From assembly GCA_946541845.1 (NCBI GenBank), contig CAMNJW010000002.1, forward strand, positions 1 through 64,000: a stretch of 64,000 nt of DNA. The letters are read 5' to 3'. Of this stretch, positions 38,751-47,500 are shown one piece after another. The notes below the pieces were generated by a model. The model was not told the DNA's origin, did not search any database, and saw only the letters and a program-made list of their open reading frames with translations. The DNA comes from an uncultured Methanobrevibacter sp. GTDB taxonomy: Archaea; Methanobacteriota; Methanobacteria; Methanobacteriales; Methanobacteriaceae. Both the position numbers and the translations under genes were made by a program. The first letter of the stretch is position 1; each line of letters starts with the position of its first letter.

Positions 38751-40644
38751 TTTTGATCTTCAAATATAATAATGTCATGTCATCAAATTGCTCAGCATCT
38801 TTGGTAAAGTCATGAATATTGTCTAATAACGGTCTGATTGGGTCATTTTCACTTTTGAATTCATTGAAGAAGTTTAACAGTTTGTCTTCACCATACATTT
38901 CATTTTTATCATTGTTTGCATCAGTGATTCCATCAGTAAATAAGACTATTTCATCAGATAGTATAATCTCTTCTGTAACGTAGTCAAAGTCCTCCATAAT
39001 GCCTATTACGAGTCCAGTATCAATATCTAAATACTTGAATTTATCATTTTCCATGATCAATGGAGGGTTGTGACCAGCATTTGAAAATACTAATTCTTTT
39101 GTTGTTCTGTTATATATTCCGAGCCATAATGTGATGAACATTGATTCGGGGTTATTTTCACTTAATTGGTTATTCAATAAGTATAAAACTCTTGAAGGGT
39201 CTTGGTTGTGCTTTAAAAGTTGCTTAATCATCACTTGACTAATCATTGCAAGGATTGCTGCTGGGACACCTTTTCCTGATGCGTCACCTATTACAATAGC
39301 CAAATGCTCTTCGTCCAACTCATAATAATCAAAAAAGTCTCCTCCGACTTCTTTTGCAGGTTTTGAATAGCCGTTGACAGTGTAATTTTCATTTTTAATG
39401 CCCTTTGTTGGGAGGTTCGCTGCCTGAATCTTGGTTGCAATGTCAAGTTCAGCTTTAATACGCTCTTTTTCCCCTTCAATTTCATTAATATTTTCAATAT
39501 AGTTGTTATTGAACGTAATTAATTCTGTGTAAGAACGGGCCAATGTTCCAATTTCAGTTTTTTCGTTTATATAATTTGAATAAAGGTCAACCAGTCCTTC
39601 AGATTCTATCTTTTCATTTTCATGAATGAATTCTTCAATTTTGGCAAATGACAGAATAGGTTCAATCACTTTTCTTTCGATGTATTTTAAAACAGATATT
39701 GATGGAAGCAGGAAAATTAGTAATATAACATCAATAAATGCCATCATTGAAATGATTATTTCAGTCTTGTCTAATGGAAGCAACTTGTCAATTGCGGTAA
39801 TTAGTATGTGGTCTCCTGATATTGAGATTCCAAAGATGATTATCGCCAGTGTTGCCAAAAGGAATATGTTCATTATTTCTTCTGGAATTGATTTATGGTT
39901 TATTGTAATGATTTTGGAAGAAATAGGCTTTGTCAAATAGATGAACAATATTAAACAGATTGCGATCAACTCAGTTATGATGATGTATGAATTCAAATTG
40001 ACATTGCAATCAATCATCAAAGTGACTATCAATGATAAAATCAACAAAATTCCCATTATTCTGTATAATTTCTTGTTATATTCTTTTTTGGATGTTTTTG
40101 GTATGTGGACAAAATCAAATCTATTGGAAATCCAGACTCCAATTATTCCGAAGATAAATGATGAATTGATAAAGTTTAAGAAGTATCTGATTTCAATAAG
40201 TGTGTTGATTCGTATGGTTTCAGGATACAATAAATAAAATAATTTTCCATGTGTTAATGAGTATAAAACGCCACACACGATTATTATTCCAAAAAATAAA
40301 ATCACATTTGAAGTATTGTTCAGTTTTGGTCTTGAAACTTCAGGTCTGCCATTATAATTTTCATACCATAACATATATGCCAGATAAGACACACCGAAAC
40401 TGACGACTGCTGAAGCTATTGCAAGTATCGGATTATATCCTCTTATCAAATCACATAAGAAATTTGCAACCACTGACCCTATTGCCCCATATGGTCCAAA
40501 TATCAGTCCTGAAACTAACAGTATTCCCACATGAGGACTCAATCCTGCGCCGAAGTTATGTCCATAGGTTAAATAATATGTTCCTAAGTTAAAAATCAGC
40601 ATTAAAACAAAAGGAATCAGTGCCTTTTTAAATTTATCATTCAT
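38743..40644 (-). CDS. Membrane-bound SpoIIE/RsbU-type serine phosphatase
   Basis: 633 residues. The N-terminal about 330 residues contain eight to ten transmembrane helices, the first four resembling a small-molecule-binding membrane sensor with a GAGLSPHVGILLV block. A charged linker with predicted coiled coil follows (about 340-420), then a PPM phosphatase domain (about 425-633) with metal-binding Asp residues in VGGDFFDYY, IGDASGKG, LFTDGITD and DDMTLLY. Predicted to dephosphorylate the STAS protein encoded two genes upstream, as RsbU/SpoIIE do. Its start overlaps the HATPase stop by one base. Confidence 0.92.
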   Translation of the reverse strand: MNDKFKKALIPFVLMLIFNLGTYYLTYGHNFGAGLSPHVGILLVSGLIFGPYGAIGSVVANFLCDLIRGYNPILAIASAVVSFGVSYLAYMLWYENYNGRPEVSRPKLNNTSNVILFFGIIIVCGVLYSLTHGKLFYLLYPETIRINTLIEIRYFLNFINSSFIFGIIGVWISNRFDFVHIPKTSKKEYNKKLYRIMGILLILSLIVTLMIDCNVNLNSYIIITELIAICLILFIYLTKPISSKIITINHKSIPEEIMNIFLLATLAIIIFGISISGDHILITAIDKLLPLDKTEIIISMMAFIDVILLIFLLPSISVLKYIERKVIEPILSFAKIEEFIHENEKIESEGLVDLYSNYINEKTEIGTLARSYTELITFNNNYIENINEIEGEKERIKAELDIATKIQAANLPTKGIKNENYTVNGYSKPAKEVGGDFFDYYELDEEHLAIVIGDASGKGVPAAILAMISQVMIKQLLKHNQDPSRVLYLLNNQLSENNPESMFITLWLGIYNRTTKELVFSNAGHNPPLIMENDKFKYLDIDTGLVIGIMEDFDYVTEEIILSDEIVLFTDGITDANNDKNEMYGEDKLLNFFNEFKSENDPIRPLLDNIHDFTKDAEQFDDMTLLYLKIKND

Positions 40645-41021
40645 TATTCCACTTTTTTAATTATCTTTAAGTGATTTTCACCGTTTATATGTTGGTAATA
40701 TATTTCATCTGCCATTTCTTTAGCTAAAAAAATTCCCCATCCTCCAATTTGAGCTTCTTCAATTGTTTCAGGAGCTTTTGGATCTTCTTTAAGGAGGGGA
40801 TTAAATTCAATTCCATTGTCAATAAATTCCATGGTTAATGTTGGGGTTTCAAATTCAACATTAACTTTAATAAAATCAGCATTAGAATAATTAACGATAT
40901 TGACGAAAACCTCTTCGGCTATCAAATTCACTTGGAGGTTTTCTTCTTTAAGATTATCAATGATAAAATCATTTAATCGATACAATTCGTTTAATTCAGG
41001 TTGTAATGAAATTGTCTTCAT
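40644..41021 (-). CDS. RsbW-like anti-sigma-type serine kinase (HATPase)
   Basis: 125-residue GHKL ATPase of the RsbW/SpoIIAB type. The N box is IAEEVFVNIVNY (Glu37, Asn41), G1 is FIDNGIEFNP (Asp68), and G2 is GGWGIFLAKEM (93-96). In bacteria such kinases phosphorylate a STAS antagonist and bind a sigma factor. Archaea have no sigma factors, so its output target must be something else. Its start overlaps the STAS gene by 4 bases (ATGA). Confidence 0.92.
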   Translation of the reverse strand: MKTISLQPELNELYRLNDFIIDNLKEENLQVNLIAEEVFVNIVNYSNADFIKVNVEFETPTLTMEFIDNGIEFNPLLKEDPKAPETIEEAQIGGWGIFLAKEMADEIYYQHINGENHLKIIKKVE

Positions 41022-41317
41022 TCTATCTTTAATATCTTATCAAAACCTGACATTCTGAATATTTCGTTGATGGTATCATTAACGTTTTTGATTGTCATTG
41101 GAATGTTTTCAGGTTTCAATTTCTTTTGAGTGGCGATTAAGACACGTAACCCTGCACTGGAGATGTATTCCAAATTGGAAAAGTCAATAATCAATGAATC
41201 AAACTTGCCCATTTCATCGTTAATCTCATTTTCAAAATCCGGCGCAGTAACGGTATCGATGCGGTCTCCGACTTCAATTGTTAATTTCTTTTCGTTATAA
41301 GTTTTTGTGATATTCAT
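41018..41317 (-). CDS. STAS-domain antagonist (RsbV/SpoIIAA-like)
   Basis: 99-residue single STAS domain. The phosphorylation site is present as YISSAGLRVL, with Ser53/Ser54 at the position used in SpoIIAA and RsbV. Predicted to be phosphorylated by the HATPase kinase and dephosphorylated by the SpoIIE-type phosphatase from the same operon. It is the first gene of the operon STAS, HATPase, phosphatase, phosphopantetheinyl transferase; the 247-base divergent region to the NRPS gene contains both promoters. No clear Shine-Dalgarno site. Confidence 0.9.
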   Translation of the reverse strand: MNITKTYNEKKLTIEVGDRIDTVTAPDFENEINDEMGKFDSLIIDFSNLEYISSAGLRVLIATQKKLKPENIPMTIKNVNDTINEIFRMSGFDKILKIE

Positions 41318-41510
41318 AATAATTAATTTCGTATTAATTAATTTTAAATATTTTGTTAAAGGTTTCTTTTATCAATCTTTGGAATTAATCCTAATTTTAT
41401 TTATTTAAGGCATTATTTATTTATTGTTTTTAATAATTCATTCAATTAACTCTTTATTTGTTATTTTATGGTGTAAGTGTGTGCTTGCATTCGAAAAACT
41501 TTATATGAGT

Positions 41511-41520
41511 TTTTTATATA
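41511..41520 (+). promoter_or_regulatory. TATA box of the NRPS operon
   Basis: TTTTTATATA about 50 bases before the NRPS start at 41565. It predicts a leader of about 25 bases ending in GGTGA, four bases before the ATG. Confidence 0.45.
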
Positions 41521-41564
41521 GTAGTAGAAGTAATATATTAATAAGTATTGAATTTGGTGAAATT

Positions 41565-44500
41565 ATGAGCTATTTTAATTTATCTTCATCTCAGAAGATG
41601 CTGTTGTTTTCAGAGATAAACAATCCGAAAAATGATTCGTTTTATCTTAAATTCCGAAAGGATTATGATTTGAAAGATTTTGAAGATGTAAAAAGGTCTA
41701 TTGAAACTATTTCCAGAACTCATTTAAACTTGAAAATTAAATATGATGAAAATGGTGATTTCAAGCAGTATTATGATGATTTTGATGTAAATGTCGAATC
41801 ATTTGAAGTTGCTGATGAAAGTCTTGATGGGTTCATTGTTGATTATCTGGATGATCCTTTTGATGATGTTTTTGATTCTCCATTGTATAAATGGGCAGTA
41901 TTGAAAACAGATTCATCAACAGTGCTCATCGGTGTTGTGCAACATATTTTATTGGACGGAACTTCCTTGTTTTCATTAATACCTCAGGAAATAGAAAAAT
42001 ATCTTAATGATGATGAATATGCTTCGGAGGACTATTCTTATGAAACATATGTCAATGATGAGCTGGATTATTTGGCATCATCCGAAGCTAATGACGATAA
42101 GGAATATTGGTTAAATGCCTTAAAAGAGTATTCTCAAGATTGGTATTCATTTGACAAGTCAGAACTTGGTTATTACGAATTGCTTTTGGACCAAATCCCA
42201 AAATTTGATTATTCTCCATTCGTTACAGCACTTGCTCTTGAGTTCTTGTACTTTGCAAAATCCAAAAAGGACAACAAAATATTTAAGGACATAGTGATGA
42301 ACACTTCAGTCCATGGGAGATATTTTGGACAGGGCGATGCCCTTGGAATGTTCGTAAACACAATTCCTCTAAGATTGACCTATGATGAGGATTTGACTTT
42401 CGATGAGCTGTTGGCATATTCCAAATCAGTCCTAAAAGAGGGATTAGCCCATGCTAAATTGCAGTTCAGTGAATACACAACTGATTTGAGGAACGAGAAC
42501 ATTGACCCTGATTGTATCTCAATGATTTCAATCGTTTCAAATTCATCAGATTACGATTCAAAATTCCTTACACTTCAAAAAGACATTAAATTTCCATTGC
42601 ATTTCAGAATAAATAAAAATTACTCCGATAAAAATGGTTTACAATCAATATTCATTGAATATGACAAGTCCTGTTTCAGTTATAATGAAATAGAATCAAT
42701 TGCCAATGGTTTAAAAGATTTGGTAAAACAGGTCATGGAACATTCATCTAAAAAATGCAAAGATTATGATGTTGATGTTGTTGACTTCTTCAATGCTGAA
42801 AATTACTACAATAATTTGATAAATTCATTTGAAAATCCAACAGCTATTTCTCCGGATGTCAATGGTGACAAAATTAAGTTTATAAAAATTTCAAAGCCGA
42901 TCGATGAAGACAAATTAAAAAATTTATCTAGACAATATAACATGTCAAAGGAAAGAATGTTATTGTCAGTATTCTTGTTTAACTTAACAAAATTCTCATT
43001 TTCAAAAGATATTCTAATCGCTTATAATAAACAAGTTTGTGGTTATCATTTTGACACAAATTTATCCGTTATTGATTATTTAAATGATTTTAAAAACTCT
43101 TTCAAGCATTACTCTAATTATCCTTTATTGAATAATGAGAAATTAAACTTCGAAAGTGAAATACTGTTTTTCACTGATGAATTCGATATCAAAGATTACA
43201 AGTTCGTGTTTAATTATGAAAGCGGAAACATAAATCTAAGCTATGATGAATCATTCTACTCACAGGAATTAATGGAAGCTTTTCTTGATTCAATGGAAGT
43301 TCTATTGGATAGATTTGAATCACAGGAAGTGTTACTCAAAAATATTTCAATCAGAGGGGAGCTTGAACATGACGAGGACTTCAAGATTGAACTTGCTAAT
43401 GAAGGAGTAATAAGCAAGATATTTGAAAACATTGCATCTGAAAACCCTCATAAAACAATACTCATTGCTGAAGATGGTGAGCTCACATATGATGAACTAA
43501 ACAAAAAAGCAAATAGAATAGCCAATTCATTGATTAAAAGAGGAGTGGACATTGAAGATAGGGTCATGTTCATGATGAGAAGAAACAGTGATTTGATAGC
43601 TGCAGTATTGGGTATTGTTAAGGCAGGAGCCGCATTCATTCCAATCGATCCTAAATATCCTGCAAATAGAATCAATCAAATTCTGGAGGATAGTGATTCC
43701 AAATTCGTAATAACAAGTTCTGAAATTGATTATGATGGTGAAAACAGAATTGATGTTGACGAATTGCTAAAAGAGGAGGATGATTCAAATCCTAAAATTG
43801 AGTTGACACCGGATAATCTGTGTTTCCTGATTTACACTTCAGGGTCAACTGGAAAACCGAAGGGAGTGATGATAACTCATAGGGGAATTTCAAACTATAT
43901 AGCTAATGTTGAGGATAATGTTCCGATTTATGAGTTAAATCATAAGTGTAACAAGTTCATTTCAATTTCCACAGTATCCTTTATCGTATTTTTAAGGGAA
44001 ATATTTGGTACAATACTTAATGGTCTTCCGGTTATATTTGCTAATGATGAACAATCAATTGACCCATTGGAATTGGTTGATTTATTCAAAAAGACAGATG
44101 CCGAAGGTTTTGGTTCAACACCAACAAGACTTCTTGAATACTTGCAGCTTGAGGAAATCCAGGAAGTTGTTGGTAAATGTAATGTAATAATTGTTGGGGG
44201 AGAAGGATTCCCTCCAGTATTATATGACAGATTGTCAAAATACACTGATGCCGATATCTATAACTCATATGGCCCAACAGAAGTAACAATTGCATCACAT
44301 TACAAGTTAATCGATTCACCTGAAGTCACTGCAGGTTGGAAAATGCTTAACGTTGTTGACAAGATTATGGACATTGACGGAAATCAGCTACCTCCTTATG
44401 TGCCTGGTGAAATCTATGTCGGAGGAGCAGGAATTGCAAGAGGTTATCTAAATAATGATGAACAAACCGAAAAGGTCTTTTTAACATTAAATGGCATTCC

Positions 44501-47500
44501 ATATTATAATACTGGGGATTTGGGTAAAAAAGATGCGAACGGCGAGTTATACGTTCATGGAAGAAACGATACTCAAATTAAACTTAGAGGTTTAAGAATT
44601 GAATTGTCTGAAATTGAAGGGGCAATCTCTAATTATGAAAACATATCTCTTTCAAAGGTTGTTGTTAAAAATATCAACTCAATTGAACACCTGTGCGCTT
44701 ATTTCACCGCTACAACTGATATTGACATGGATGATTTAAAGCAACACTTAATCGATTCAATTCCGGAATATATGGTGCCGTCATATTTCACTCAATTGGA
44801 GGAATTCCCAAAAACACCAAATGGAAAAACAGACTTTAAGAACTTGCCTGACCCTGAAATTGATGTTGATGAGTTTATTGAACCACGGACTGAAATCGAG
44901 CGTGAATTATTTGATATAGTTTCTGAAATTTTAAGTATCGATGAATTCGGTGTAAACACAGATTTATTCAGCATTGGATTGACATCTTTGTCAGTTATTA
45001 AATTCACTTCTGCAATTTACAATAAGCTGAATGCCCAGTTAAATGTTACTGAGGTATTAAATTATAAAACAATTGAAAGAATTGCTTCTGAAATTAAGAT
45101 TGTGGATGATGAATCTGTGGATGTGCAGGAATTATATCCATTGACTTCAAATCAGCTTGGAGTTTACTTTGACTGCATTAAAGATCCTGAAAATACTGCA
45201 TACAACCTTCCAAAGAAAATGGAATTTAGTGAGGGTATTGATGTTGATAAACTAAAATCATCAATCATTAAGGCTATTAACAATCATTCATACTTAAAAA
45301 CAAGAATAATCATGGAAAATGGAGAGGTTTACCAGCAAAGGAGAGATGATCTTAATGTTGATGAATTGATTGAAATAGTAGATGAAGCTAAAGTAGATGA
45401 ATTTGTAAAACCATTCAAACTTGATGAGGGACCATTATTCAGATTCAAAATAGTTGGAAATTCAATGCTTCTTGCTGATTTCCATCATATCATTGTTGAT
45501 GGAACTTCTCTTAACATTTTATTTGATGAAATTGCAAAAATCTATGATGGAAAGGATTATGAACTTGAAGAGCTTGACGGTTTTGAATACTCATTGAATG
45601 AAAAGAAAACAGAGCAATCCAGTTTATACGAAGAAGCAAAACTGTTCTTTGCCAATAAAATTAAAGAATTTGATGAAGCAACATTAATCGCACAGGATAT
45701 CAATGGTGATGAATCAGAGGGCAATGCCGCAACTGAAGATGTTTTCTTAGAAAAAGAAGCCATTGATGATTTCTGCTCACAGGCAGGAATTTCTCAGAAT
45801 AACTTGTTCCTTGCTGCAACTTCATTCGTATTGAATAAGTTTGTTTATAATCGCAATATATTGATTGCAACAATCACAAATGGCAGGTTCAATCCAAATC
45901 AACAGAAAACATTGGCAATGATGGTAAAAACATTACCATTAGCATTAAAACTGAATTCCGATTCAAGTCTTAAAGATTACCTTGATTATGTTAATGGCGA
46001 ATGGTTAAACGTGCTTTCATATTCCTCCTATCCTTTAACTGAGATTTCAAATGAATATGGCATAACTCCTGAAATATTATATGCATATCATGGAAAAATC
46101 ATAGAAGACATTGAAATCGGAGGAATGCATGTTGAAAGGCAATCAATTGACTATGAAGGATTGAAATTCAAAATAAACATTAATGTAGTTGAAGTTGATG
46201 GACAATACAGAATCTTCTGTGATTACAATGATCAATTGTATTCTAAGACATTAATCGATACTTTCCTTGATTCAATTAGGATTGTTTTAGAAAAATTCCA
46301 AACATTTGATGGCAATACATTGATGAAAAACATTTCAATCATTGAAAATGATGATTGGGGCATTGATGATTTGGAATTTGATGAAATCCCTGAAGACAGA
46401 TTAAATAAGATATTTGAAAATCAGGTTGAATTACATCCTGACAGAATCGTTTTATATGCAACTGACGGTAAATTCACTTACTCTCAATTGAATGAGAAAG
46501 CAAACAGGATTGCACATGGCCTCATTAAAAAGGGAGTTGGTCCTGAAGACAGGATAATGTTTATATTGAATAGGGACAGTAACACAATTGCATCAATATT
46601 TGGAATTTTAAAATCTGGTGCGGCATTCATTCCTGTGGATTCAGAATATCCTTCCGAAAGAATTGAGCATGTTCTAACAGACAGTGAATCCAAATTCATC
46701 ATTGTGGATGATGTGGTTGAGAAAAAGGGAATTGACTTATCTCAATATGAGGATAATCTTTTGGATGTTAATGAATTGCTAAAAGAAGAGGATACATCTA
46801 ATCCCGACCCTGATGTGCATGCGAACAATATGGCTTATCTTATTTACACTTCAGGTTCCACAGGACTCCCAAAAGGTGTAATTTTGGAGCATGGCAATAT
46901 TGCAAACTTTGTATATCCTGACCCGAGAAATGTCTGCACTTATGAATTGGTTCACAATCTTGAAAAAGAAGATTATAAGGTATTATCCACCACAACTGTT
47001 GCTTTTGATGTGTTCCAGCAAGAAATAATGGGTTCTCTTTTGAATGGAGTTCCAATGGTATTTGCAAATGATATTGAATACAAGGATCCAATTGAAATGA
47101 TGGATTTGATTCACAGAACTGGTGCTAACGTCTACATTGCAACACCTTCACGTCTGTTACAATATTTGGAAATTGAAGCGATGCAGGAAACCATGTACGG
47201 GTTTAAGGTATATATCCATGCGGGGGAACCATTTTCAGCAAGATTGTATGAATTGCTTTCAGAAAACTCCAATGGAAAATTATTTAATATGTATGGGCCA
47301 ACTGAAACAACTGTTTATTGTAATGGACAATTACTCGAAAGCCCTGACATTCATATTGGAAAAGCATTATTCAACGTTCATGAAATGGTTATGGACTTCG
47401 ATTCCAATCCTCTTCCTCCAAATGTAATTGGGGAACTGTTTATTGGTGGAAAAGGGGTTTCAAGAGAATACTTAAACCGTCCTGAGAAAAATGAGGAAGC

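Noticed and set aside
38743-41317. True sigma-factor regulation by the RsbU/RsbW/RsbV-like proteins
   Set aside because: All surrounding genes are archaeal and promoters are of TATA type; archaea use TBP/TFB and no sigma factor, so the bacterial output cannot be transferred.
41424-41564. 47-residue N-terminal extension of the NRPS
   Set aside because: It would cover the predicted TATA box at 41511-41520, its residues do not look like part of a condensation domain, and GGTGA sits directly before the ATG at 41565.
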